From Lunularia cruciata (lineage: Eukaryota; Streptophyta; Marchantiopsida; Lunulariales; Lunulariaceae), in contig OX419757.1 of the NCBI GenBank assembly GCA_948567375.1, positions 74,779,836 to 74,843,835 on the forward strand: a stretch of 64,000 bases of DNA. Reading direction: 5' to 3'. The position numbers were made by a program, and so were the translations under genes. The notes under the pieces are model-generated. The model was not told the DNA's origin. It made no database searches and worked only from the letters and a program-made list of their open reading frames with translations. How positions within the stretch are numbered: the stretch's first letter is position 1; each line of letters opens with the position of its first letter. This document shows positions 24,154 to 33,763 of the stretch, piece by piece.

Positions 24154-26890
24154 CATAGAATTTCGATGTGAACTTCACAGAATGTAGTGGACGTGAAAAC
24201 GCAAGCTTTCCAGGGGATACTTTCGGTTGTTTGCTAGACGGGTCTAGTCGTCTAGTCACTACACATCCTTCAATACAAGTCGAATAAGTCAGATATCATA
24301 CGGAATCACATGTACGGTAAGTGCATGGAATGTAAAGAGAAGACCTGTACAAACCGTATAGTATTATTTCTGTCTTTTTAGTCAACAAAAACCCCAACAC
24401 ACATACAGTAGTAGATCCACTGGTTCTGGAAATCGACTCGAAAGTGTAAGAAGTTGACAGACTTTTCTTGTCTCTGACTTTTGAACGTTCCAGGATCTAG
24501 AGGTGAGAAACTTGAAAAGGACTTTTTGGATCCACATGCTTGAATTTTGAATCTCCATCCCGAAAGCTGGATTTGGGGGTTACCCCTTTGTCGTTTGATT
24601 TGAATATTGCGAGAAAGATAAAGTACCGCTCGGTCCTCAAGCCATGCGCAAAGTAAGCTGATGTCTGTAGGCAATGAAACATCAGGATGCACACAGTTTT
24701 AGATCATTGGATATCACAAAGTTGTTGCTGCAGTAGCCTCTGTCTTCTTGTGCGTTCGCGCTTTGCTCTCTCTGTGATGGATATCATAGCGATGTACGAA
24801 GAATACTCAGTATTGTGGAAGAAACGCATGGAGGAGTAGGAAAGGCTATCCTCAAGACATGAGAAATAAAGTGGGGAACATGCAGGGTGAGAGTACGAAC
24901 CTCTTTTAGGAAACATGTTCACGTCAAGAATATGTCACTATAATTTATTTATTTTATTCAATTTCACAGCAATCATATCCTTCCAGAGTTGCAGGTATGA
25001 TGCATAAAAGAAGCGGAATGTAGATGCAAATTCAAGGTTGAGAAGGACGTGGTGCCAAGAACACCAAGGCCTTGCCCGTAGCTGGGTCTAGAATTTTTTT
25101 CGTGCATTTTGCGATTGTTAGAGTATGATGAGCGGTTTCTTTATAGTCAACTCCGTTCATTGAGTATGTATGATTATGGCAATCACTAGAAGCTTTTAGG
25201 TCGATATAAACACCATGAGAAGATTCTGATGAGAATGTCACTTATAGTGTAACTTCTGTCTCTTGGTATCATGTCTAGTTCGCTTTGAATTTGAAAGGTC
25301 GTAATCTGGCTAGTTGGTCATACCTACCATATCAAGATCTGTTGTCTTGTATTGAATCTTAACTGTGTATTTTGATTTGTTTTACACATGCCACAAACTA
25401 TTCTTTGTGCAGTATATTGAGTAGACAAAACTTTGATTTGCCTCGGATCTGACTTGGGTCACATGATTTCAAGTATTGCTTGGATTTTTCTTTTTAAATT
25501 ATTTCTTAGGACATTACCATGACAATCAGAGTTGTAACACGTTATATACCTCATGGATACTTTGACTCGGTTCTGCTTTTGATAAAAGCTGATCGGTTAG
25601 CGGAAGGTCCCCATAGCTTTTGGCAAAAGGATACACACATCTGGCGTGAATTTATGTCAAAGTGGTCATTCAAGGGCTCATGCATCCATTGTCCAATCCC
25701 TAAGAAGAATAATAGAGAAAGAGAATTAGTTTGTTCTTACTTTAGTTACACGATCACCATGACTGCACGTTATCGCATAGTCTTCACTTTTTTCTCCATG
25801 ATCTTGCTAGGTGTATAATCCTCATATCTTTCTCCATGATCGTGCTAGGTATATAATCCTCGTTTCTTTGAAGTAGAATTTCTTCAAATTAACAATGAAA
25901 GGCAGCCAAGCTAGCAAGCATGCTTAACATGACGACAAGTGTGCTGTCTTTACTGAATGTGATGGTCGAGATATGCGTTCCAATAAGACACAACTTCCTT
26001 TTGCTTGTCTGAAAGAGTCCATGCTAACACTGTAGTTGATTTAAGTCGGCAAGCTGAAATCGTTAATAAGTCTCATGGATACGCTTGGAAACGTTACCTG
26101 ACGTATATTAGTTGAACGACTCTATATTACCTTCTGGAATCAACTGTTCGAGCGAGATTTTGCTTTTAGAATCTACTTGATAGCTACAGCATGTCTGATT
26201 CTGGATGATTTGCCTGGATTCCAAATTCATCGACCTGGACTAATCAGGGCTTGGTTGTATTCACAAAGCCAGATGTCTCTGCAATGTCTCGACAGCTAAA
26301 GTATCGAAACATGACAAGGAATAACATCCCCGTTCTGTGAGTGATCAGCTAGGTCTTCAAAATTCATGCATTCTTTTCCTCTCTTTGTTTGAGAGACACC
26401 CCATGTGGAGAATGCCCAGCTGCAAGCTAGTTATGACCAAGACGATAAGCCTCTGTTCTGGCAACACCTAGGATAATACACATGACTTCGTGTTCGTGCG
26501 TTTCAGAAAGATTCTGGTAACGGGATCTAGTTGGTATGAGTTAATTTTGTGGTGGTGCACTCCGCACTCCCAAACACCTTTCGTGGTTCCGAATTCATGC
26601 GCAAAGCTCCAAAACTGCACTGGAAAGATTCTGCTCAAGGGCACCGTGTGGATTGGAGTCGATGTTGTGTGAACGCACTAAGCTCACACAACCACAATCC
26701 CCACACTTCTTTCATTTCAAATTCATGTACAAACCTCCAAAACTCCAAAACTCACAAACAACCGTTTCTTGGATTACGTGCTATTGTTTACACCAGTATT
26801 CGGTCAGCTGCCAACGCGCTTATGTAGATTAACAACGATTTTCAGGAGGGTAGTTTAGGCTCGGCGTTGCCTTCCAACCTTCCACATCGT
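24154..26890. other. Intergenic DNA without recognisable genes
   Basis: Only short domain-free frames occur (24378-24692 -, 25032-25241 -, 25519-25818 +, 26549-26827 +). A 31-bp phrase ending CTAGGTGTATAATCCTC is repeated imperfectly near 25785-25820 and 25828-25862. A faint copia-like string (GVDYKET) in the - frame at 25032-25241 is not enough to call an element. Confidence 0.45.
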
Positions 26891-27010
26891 GGAGAAAAGG
26901 GATAAAAAGGCGACCGCGTAGGATACCAAGAAGGATGGGAAGACCCCCATCGAGCCGTACAAGGAAAAGACATAGAGGGTAAAATGGGGCTAAGCCCCAA
27001 GGAGAAAAGG
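26891..27010 (-). mobile_element. Full-length copy of the ~100-bp retroposon with target-site duplications
   Basis: The element is 26901-27000, flanked by the perfect direct repeat GGAGAAAAGG at 26891-26900 and 27001-27010. In the sense (-) direction it opens TTGGGGCTTAGCCCCATTTT, a 13-base palindrome. It continues through CTTGTACGGCT and the hairpin GATGGGGGTCTTCCCATC, and ends CTACGCGGTCGCCTTTTT. There is no open frame and no terminal inverted repeat. Flanking repeats that differ in length and sequence between copies point to LINE-assisted retroposition of a small RNA (SINE-like). Confidence 0.7.
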
Positions 27011-27327
27011 TATTTCTTTTTCTTAGAAACTTGATGCAGGAGGATCAGCAACGATTCGAACACTTGTACTTTGACCAGCATGTTTATCAAATCGATAGAA
27101 GAGTCATATGTCTACCTATGGAATGGTTACCAACCATAGATCCAAACTCAAAAGATTTGGCATATATGATCATGAATTCGTGATGTTATGAAGATACCTA
27201 CAGTAGAAGTTCGGTATGGCGGATGCAAAATAGAAGGTGAATATGGCTATATATCTGTGGTCACCAATAATACCCCTGACTGTGTCAACCTGCCATAGAT
27301 AAATAGTTTGCATTATCACATTTCAAC

Positions 27328-27425
27328 AGGGACATGACACACAGGATAACAAAAAGATGGGAAGACCCCATCAAGCCGAACAAGGATAAAACCTACGAGG
27401 TGATATAGTGCACTGTATGATTGAC
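27328..27425 (-). mobile_element. Diverged copy of the ~100-bp retroposon
   Basis: AAGATGGGAAGACCCCATCA followed by AGCCGAACAAGG matches the central hairpin and conserved block. The 3' tip (27328-27342) and the 5' palindrome are degraded. It lies about 430 bases from each of the copies at 26.9 and 27.8 kb, in the same orientation. No target duplication could be defined. A possible 3'-tip-only remnant on + (TTCTACGTGGTCCCC) lies at 27524-27545. Confidence 0.5.
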
Positions 27426-27769
27426 TTGTCATATATAGATTGCGAGAGCTATAAACTCGCCAGCAAATTTTAAGAGCAGAAGGAAAGGCGAAGTACCAGT
27501 GGGACAATGGGACCAACAAAAGTATTCTACGTGGTCCCCTTTTCCGTATTAGTAATCTTGAGAAACAATATGCAAGTACTCTCCAGGAGAACTATTTTGA
27601 GTTCAAGATTAAAGTAAATTTCCTCCAATATTTCAAGTAATATTTGATTACTGCTCGGATTTCCTGTCAATAGTTGGGCTGACGTTTGTACGACCAATTT
27701 CCAGACATCCTTGAGAACAGCGAAAGTGTTCTCACGTGGAGCTCTGTCTACTTTCAATAAACCTTTACC

Positions 27770-27902
27770 CTAAACAAGCAAAAGGAGAAAGGACGACCGC
27801 GTAGAAAAAATGAAGGATGGGAAGGCCCCATCAAACCGTACAAGGGAGAGATGAAAAAGGTAAAATGGGGCTAAGCCCCAATAGAGTCTATACAAGCAAA
27901 CA
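27770..27902 (-). mobile_element. Full-length copy of the ~100-bp retroposon with target-site duplications
   Basis: The element is about 27785-27887. In the sense (-) direction it runs from GGGGCTTAGCCCC through CTTGTACGGTTTGATGGGG to CTACGCGGTCGTCCTTT. Imperfect flanking repeats are 27770-27784 (CTAAACAAGCAAAAG) and 27888-27902 (CTATACAAGCAAACA), sharing a 9-base perfect core, ACAAGCAAA. Confidence 0.65.
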
Positions 27903-28002
27903 GACAAGACACAAAGTTTTGAATCCACACGATATACCTACGGTGTCCCAGCCTAGTAAAGTTGAGATTTTGTTGAGTAAACAAGGTCAAGGCTTTCTTT
28001 TC

Positions 28003-31000
28003 TACGCTTCTGTGTAGTTAACGCCATAAGGCCAGCAAACATAATCTATCCCTTTTACTGTCTTACATATGTTGCAGTTGATCCCCCTTACATCAAAAAG
28101 GAGATGAGATAACCATAGTAGCCCTTTTCTCACTCTTCTCTGTGCTTTCCATTATCTTTCAATAAATGGTGCGCCTGTACCTTTGATAAGTTGACTTGTA
28201 TACCGTAATTCCACAGGTGTAGCATTATTATAGTTATTATTCTTTTCGGCGAAACCTGACAAACACGATTTAAATTTCGTGGATAAGTTGGAGACCTATA
28301 GAGAAAGAGAGGTCCTTCTCGGTCCGCACTTACTTCTACCAAACCATGCGGATCCTATGCAAACCGAGAACAGCAATTGAAACCCACCTTTTACAAACGA
28401 TCATCTAACACTATGCATCAGATCTAGCTTTTAGGTTGGAGTTCAATGCAAGTTGAGCCTATCATTGCCAATTCGTTACTGTGATTTTATGATTTTCACA
28501 TCAAGTCAACTCAAAAGGTACAGTAAATAATAGCCTCATAGTAGTTAACACTGATCAAGTTTAACACATTAAACAGTGTAAAAATACGTCCCACGTCCAG
28601 TTTCCTGCCCTTACCATGGTGTGCTACAGTAAACCGTGCACTTGCTCTGACAACTACGTTGACCATCCTGGTATGTTTAGTGCTCTATAGATTCCGACAC
28701 GTGTCGGGCGCACAGATAGTTTCACTTACGGAAGGTACCTGATGCGGAATGGATAAAACCTTTGTGAGAACTCACGAAGTGGATTCGTCCGGAGAAACAC
28801 TCCAATTTTGCATTCGCCTATTGAAACCTCAAGTTGGCCAAAAGACTTTAACAGTACTTCTTGTGAGCCTGACGTGGCATGTTGATCCTATGTGGAACCC
28901 ATTCCACGGACACGAGAGATTATTCTTCAAAATAATTTCACTTCATAAGGAAGTTTGTTGTTGTCGATTATGTCGTAAGATATAAGTACTGATTGTAAGT
29001 ATTGAGAATCATATTGTCAATTTCTGGAAGGAAAGGCAGTCTCGACTTTAGGCGAAAAAATTACAGCTTTGTTAACGTCAATATTATATTTTATGATGAT
29101 GAAAGCAGTCTGCTAAAATCGCGTCCCTAATTTTATTCGAGTACTTCTATCTCAACCAAAACTCCCCGGTCTCTAATCTATTCCACTGATCCAAATTGGA
29201 AATCACCAACTCCATCGGTGATTCTCCATCCCAATCGGAGTCTCTCAATCATCTTGACAAATTGTCTCTTTGAACATTGTTTACTAACATCAAATCACCG
29301 AGGCAAAGTATACCACAGATGTGCCAAAGGTCCTGCTAAGTCTTCCTGACAAATTATCCCTTAAACATTGATTACCAACTCCAAATCTTTAAAACATTTT
29401 ACTAATAACATCAGCTCACGGCGGCAAATTACACCACATGTGTGACACGTCGGACCACGTTGCAACAAGGGGTACTGCTAAGTCTTCCTGCCAACTTGGG
29501 ATACCGTAAAATCTTGGTTACAAGTTTAGGTTACTGTAAAGTCCATCTCCGTGGATTCTTCATCTCAAGCAACTGAGATGAGGTTTGGTCACTTGACTGA
29601 CCATGGCGATACTTCCGAAGATGGGAAATCCCCCAACAGCAACTACCCCATATGTTTCGCAGGAGACTGGAACTGGCAGGTGAATGAATGCATCGATCCT
29701 CGTCACTTGTCGGAAGGAAGAAACGTCTGGTACAGATTTGTAATATTTTTCTCCCGAAAACAACTTTGAAAACTCTATCAAAATATCACGGAGAGGCGCT
29801 ACGGTACAGAGACAAAGCAAACGGGGTTGGAGGGCACAAATGCGTGGGGTACGAGGAAGAAACTTATGGACAATGGAGGTTGAGAAGGTAATTGGATACA
29901 CCATCCATCTCTCCTTAAATCAAGTTCTTGGGACAACCCTACTTTTTCCTGTTCGTTGCATGTAGACACGACCGTTTCCCCAGTGTACTAAGAACAGCAG
30001 GACAGAGCAAATTTCTAACTCGAGGTGTTAGTTTTCGTCCGAGAACTTTTTTGGTCCCCACGGGGTATTCGTTGTTAAGTCGCCTGTCAGACAAGTTCTC
30101 TTTCTCCTACCTCCTCCCTTTCATCCCCAAAAGTAAGCTCATGCTTTCTACAGCTGTGAAGATACGCTGGCTCACAGTGTTCTATTCGTACTCGACCTTG
30201 AATGTCTTACCTGATGGAATATTTTGGAACCAACGGATGCAGATCTGATCGTATCTGCTTCAAGTTCGTTCTTTGAAAGTATACCAGAAGGATTCAGGAA
30301 CATGAGCGTACATACAATGCACTCAAACTCGCGGGAACCGACAAACAGAGACATAGGCCTGGAGCAATAGTCTGGATGAGCATGACGTTGCCTCCTGACT
30401 ATGAATTTTCCTTCTAAACCTCGAACTTGCTAGACTCGCAGGCATATGTGACGACTGCACTGCAGAGATTTTGAGTTAAAGTACACAACGAGTAATATGG
30501 TTTCCCTGTCACCTAAACGTTGCGTTGCTTTATCGGTGTCGCTGACGGGTCTCGTACACTTTGAATCTTCAGGAATTGCGGTGAGAGACTTTCTTTTCTT
30601 CCTCAGGACCTTGCGTAACGAAACATGAAGAGAGAAATCGATGTACGTACAACAACAAAAGGTACGAAAACAAAAGGTTGCACCAAATAAGTCGGCGAGG
30701 AAATATAACGAGGCAGCGCTTAATCAAGGAGTCGAGCAAACACGATTGCGAATCGGCTGTCCCTGGCGCGTTTCCTCTGTGCGCGGCGCATTTGAAGGGA
30801 CGGCACCTCGAGATTATGGGCAGGACTTGCATCCGGGTATCACAGATCCTGTGAACTGGGGATCGCCGGGGAACCCTCTTAAATACCGCGGGGGTTCCTA
30901 GTACCCGGGCGTGCAAAATACAGTGTAACGTTGTTTCATCCGGCCCGGCATTCTTCTCTCCGCGACGCCACATGGGCACTGTAACCTTGATGTCTATGGT

Positions 31001-31327
31001 TTCCCCCGGAATCATGATTGTGCGCGCGTGCTGAGTTTAAACTTGAGTATAGTAATCGGTATTACGGTGGTACTCAAGATTTGCAAGACACTACCGGTAA
31101 TGATGGTGGGGTCATTTTCAACAAACTTCGGTCTGTACTCGTAACGACTACTGTAGGCCTGTTCATTCGATGAAAGAGAGAGAAAGTTGGGTACTGTACT
31201 GTAGATAGACACAGATTTGAGTAGGTACACGAGTGAAGTAAATTGGTGAGTAACCGAGCCAAAACGGAAGCTGCAGAAGCTAACACCTACTATCTGTTTG
31301 GCAGAAAAAGACTTAAAATCATTCCAT
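28003..31327. other. Intergenic DNA; duplicated block and unrecognised frames
   Basis: A degenerate tandem duplication with a unit of about 90-140 bases lies at 29252-29485. Both halves contain TTGACAAATT/CTGACAAATT, AACATTG, and a CACC(G/A)CAG/T-ATGTGTG phrase, and each ends near TGCTAAGTCTTCCTG. The frames at 28749-28985 (+), 29551-29769 (+) and 29560-29904 (-) show no domain I recognise. The two long frames at 29.55-29.9 kb lie on opposite strands of the same DNA, so at most one could be real. Confidence 0.4.
30700..31015. other. GC-rich patch, possible promoter or decayed exon
   Basis: This segment is clearly GC-richer than its surroundings, with CpG-containing words such as GCGCGGCGC, CCGCGGGGG, ACCCGGGCG and TGTGCGCGCG. 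A 148-residue - frame (30569-31015) and an 86-residue + frame (30641-30901) overlap it. Neither has a recognisable domain; the - frame ends in a hydrophobic stretch. It may be an unmethylated promoter island, the remnant of a gene, or an insertion of different origin. Confidence 0.3.
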
Positions 31328-31416
31328 TCCGATACTATTTGGGGTTTGGCCCATTTTACCTCTTATCTTTTATCGTTGTACGGCTTGATGAGTTCTCCCC
31401 ATCCTTCTTGTTATAA
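31328..31416 (+). mobile_element. Diverged copy of the ~100-bp retroposon
   Basis: Readable family landmarks are TTTGGGGTTTGGCCCATTTTACC, TTGTACGGCTTGATGAG and CCCATCCTTCTTG, in the right order and spacing. The 3' CTACGCGGTCGCC tip is lost or mutated. No flanking duplication was identified. Confidence 0.5.
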
Positions 31417-31989
31417 TATGCCTTTACTCCATATTGGCAATTCGACTAAAGTGAGCCAAACGAAACGAAGTAACATTACAATATGCAAGCTTGACGTGGT
31501 ATATCGGTGTATATGGCAACCTTGTTCACGAACACATAAGTTTCCTCTTTAGAGAGTTCACACTTTGCAGAGAATCTCTGCCAAGGGAAATTACATTAAC
31601 TTATTACAAGTTGATAGGCAGAATCTTCAACTCAGTTCCTCAATTTATCGATGGGGATTGGCTGGTGAAGAGATTCGCGAGCGGGAGAGTGTGGAGACAG
31701 GAGAGGGGGGAGAGAGAAGTGAGAAGACATATCTATAATTTCTGAGTGCTCTCTAGCATATAGCACTAGAGTGAATAGTCAATTCTCTTGACTTTTTAAT
31801 TTAGGTTCCATTGGTATGTAGATTGAAGACTATGGAAAATTGAGTAGAAAGTTATGAGGATTTTTAGCTTTTTTAGGGTTTAGAATGGTCATTACACATT
31901 GAGAGTGATGCGTCCGGAATTTTCATTTCTCATCTCTTGGTTTTCATGATCAAGTTCCATGTGAATTTAGTTTGAAAATTGTGGAGATG

Positions 31990-32126
31990 GCAATTGAAAG
32001 TTATGAAAGAAAAGGCGACCGCGTAGGAAAAACGAAGGATGGGAAGACCCCATCAAACCGTACAAGGGAGAGACAAAAAAGGTAACATGGGGCTAAGCCC
32101 CATGTTGCCATTGAAAGTTATGAGAG
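31990..32126 (-). mobile_element. Full-length copy of the ~100-bp retroposon with the clearest target-site duplication
   Basis: The element is 32010-32106 (97 bp). Flanking 20-base direct repeats at 31990-32009 and 32107-32126 match at 18 of 20 positions and share the perfect core ATTGAAAGTTATGA. The sense strand is -: palindrome GGGGCTTAGCCCC, then CTTGTACGGTTTGATGGGG, CTTCCCATCCTTCG, and the terminus CTACGCGGTCGCCTTTT. The duplication rules out a DNA-transposon mechanism with a fixed short target and supports retroposition. Confidence 0.75.
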
Positions 32127-32171
32127 TTTATACTTTTTAGGTTTTGGAGAGATTGTATTTTCTTCTATGAG

Positions 32172-32621
32172 TTGGGAAGTGAGGGGTTGTGGTTTTGCAG
32201 ATATGGGAAGATATGGAGAGGAGCATCATGTGTTACTATCATTATTCTTGTGCTAACCATGGCTACACCTTCCCATGTGGGATCAACTAGAGCGGCTTGT
32301 GATACACCATGTCGAGTGTGTCGCCGATGCGTTACCTTGCAAGGGGTAAACACCCATGTGAGAAGGATGCACAAGGACTATGAAAGGACCACTTGGGATG
32401 CCCACGTGAGACGAGCGACCACATCAACAACGGTGACACTCGAGATTACGCACGCTTCTTCTATCCCTTTGTTGATCGCTCTAAGGATAGCGATTGAGTC
32501 GTGGGAGTGGTTAGCTTCTCAAGCGGGTTGCATTTTAAGGTTATTTGAGACTAGTTTTCTATGCCCATGTCTATTCCATAGGCTACCCCGCACACTCCAT
32601 GATGAGGTTAGACACGCTTTC
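32172..32621 (+). pseudogene. N-terminal part of an R2-like (RLE-type) LINE polyprotein, interrupted by the chromovirus array
   Basis: This open frame probably starts at ATG 32260 (MATPSHVG). It contains a C2H2 zinc-finger-like motif, C-x2-C-x11-H-x4-H (CRVC, then HVRRMH), of the kind that opens R2-clade LINE proteins and binds target DNA. It ends with LPRTLHDEVRHAF, a segment resembling the 'IPR...evR.af' stretch that precedes the reverse-transcriptase region in such elements. It then runs straight into LTR1 at 32622. The collinear continuation (PLDKLAW) resumes beyond LTR4 at about 41.76 kb. The remaining residues in the 175-residue frame are LTR sequence. Family assignment is from motif recall, not alignment. 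Confidence 0.55.
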
Positions 32622-33047
32622 CGTAAAAGACCAAGACCAAGGAGAGAAATAGGAGAATGGAAACTCACATTGGCACACTTGAATGTGGGAAAACTCTGAA
32701 TGCCTAGCATGAGCTTCAGCTTTGGTATTTATAGGCAGCATACAAGGCTCTTGAGAAACTTCTCAAGAAGCTTCCTTGAGCCGTTTTCTTATAATGCAAG
32801 CCAAGTTAACCCAAAAGCTTCTCAAGAAGCTTTCGTCTAGAATTTGCTTACTTGGCATGCAAGCTAAACTAGTTGCAAGCTTATAAAAGCTTCCTTCTAG
32901 AAGCTACCTATTTGGAGTGCAAGTTAAGCTAGTTGGCAAGCTTCCCAAGAAGCTTCCTAGTTTTTTTTGGAATATTCTAGGCTAATTTGGCTTATTCTCT
33001 ACTTCGTTAGCCCTACTGACTACTTCGCTAAACTCCATATTGTTACA
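32622..33047 (-). repeat. Chromovirus LTR1 (left edge of the array)
   Basis: On the + strand it reads from GTAAAAGACCAAGACC (the expected first T is C) to CTCCATATTGTTACA. In the element's own (-) sense this gives TGTAAC to TTTTAC(G), the TG...CA form of LTRs. It shares its whole length with LTR3, LTR4 and LTR5. The left edge abuts LINE DNA rather than a primer-binding site, so it is the outer 3' LTR of the array. It has many AAGCTTCTCAAGAAGCTT and TTCTAGAA modules. Confidence 0.85.
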
Positions 33048-33123
33048 CTTTCCACCACCACTAGTTGGTGACGTCCTCGTTGCCATTGAAGCTTCAAACT
33101 CTTGGATGGCCATTTGTGGATTC
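33048..33123 (-). mobile_element. 76-bp remnant of a chromovirus internal domain between two LTRs
   Basis: CACCACTAGTTGGTGACGTC, then GCTTCAAACTCTTGGATGG, is the end of the internal domain (chromodomain tail plus polypurine tract on -), as seen again at 33546-33625 and 56036-56115. It ends abruptly at the word ATTCTGGAG, where LTR2 begins without its first 17 or so bases. It is the trace of another copy reduced by recombination. Confidence 0.75.
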
Positions 33124-33545
33124 TGGAGAGAAATAGGAGAATGGAAACTCACATTGGGACACTTGAATGAGGGGAAACTCCAAATGCCTAGCATGACTTC
33201 GGCTTTGGTATTTTTAGGCTTTGGTATTTATATATAGCATACAAGGCCCTTGAGAAGCTTCTCAAGAAGCTTCCTTGAGCCACTTTCTTAAAGTGCAAGC
33301 CAAGTTAACTACAAAACTTCTCAAGAAGCTTCCTTCTAGAAGTCGTCTACTTGGCGTGCAAGCTAAGCTAGTTGGAAGCTTCTAGAAGTTTCTTTCTAGA
33401 AGCTACCCGCTTGGAGCACAAGTTAACTAGTTAGGAAGCTTCCCAAGAAAATTCCTAGATGCTTTTGGAATATTCTAGGCTAATTTGGCTTATTCTCTAC
33501 TTTGTTAACCTTACTAACTACATCGCTAAACTCCATACTATTACA
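33124..33545 (-). repeat. Chromovirus LTR2 (slightly truncated), 3' LTR of copy A
   Basis: It begins at GGAGAGAAATAGGAGAATGG, lacking the TGTAAAAGACCAAGAC end seen in LTR3-5, and ends CCATACTATTACA. It contains the perfect four-unit heat-shock-element array GAAGCTTCTAGAAGTTTC at 33375-33392. It is followed on the internal side by TATTCCCCCACCACT, whose complement is the polypurine tract expected next to a 3' LTR. Confidence 0.85.
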
Positions 33546-33585
33546 TATTCCCCCACCACTAGTTGGTAACATCCCCGTCGCCATT

Positions 33586-33763
33586 GAAGCTTCAAATTCC
33601 TGGATGGCCGTCTGTGCATTCTGGAGGTGAGAAAGAGGTTCCTATGTGGCATCATGAAGGGTATACCCTTTCCAAAGGACCTTGTACTCCATATGTTGAT
33701 GGCGTCCTCATTGGATGGGGCGACATGCAATGATATGATCAACTTCGTACTCCTCATGATCAT
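33586..33763 (-). pseudogene. Chromodomain at the C-terminus of copy A pol
   Basis: Reading -, the frame gives EEYEVDHIIACR, then MEYKVLWKGYTLHDAT, then EPLSHLQNAQTAIQEFEA. This is the classic chromodomain pattern (YEVE-I, then EYLVKWKGY, then TWEP). A TGA sits after RPIQ, and a TAG replaces the conserved Trp of the DATWEP motif. Copy C keeps that Trp (DATWEPLSHL) at 56100-56260 but has other stops. Chromodomains bind methylated histone tails and target integration. Confidence 0.85.

Noticed and set aside
25032-25420. Possible copia-type pol fragments on - (GVDYKET near 25160; a C-x2-C string near 25390)
   Set aside because: The similarity is a handful of residues, the order and spacing do not fit a copia integrase-to-RT segment, and the surrounding frame is unlike the family.
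27030-27090. tRNA-like B box (complement of GATTCGAAC) next to a retroposon copy
   Set aside because: It lies outside the target duplication of the 26.9-kb copy, no cloverleaf can be drawn, and other copies lack it.
29551-29904. Overlapping frames on both strands that might be a small gene
   Set aside because: No in-frame early ATG on +, no domain, and no convincing exon partner.
30569-31015. 148-residue open frame on -
   Set aside because: It overlaps the GC-rich patch, where stops are rarer by composition; there is no domain, and a competing frame lies on the other strand.
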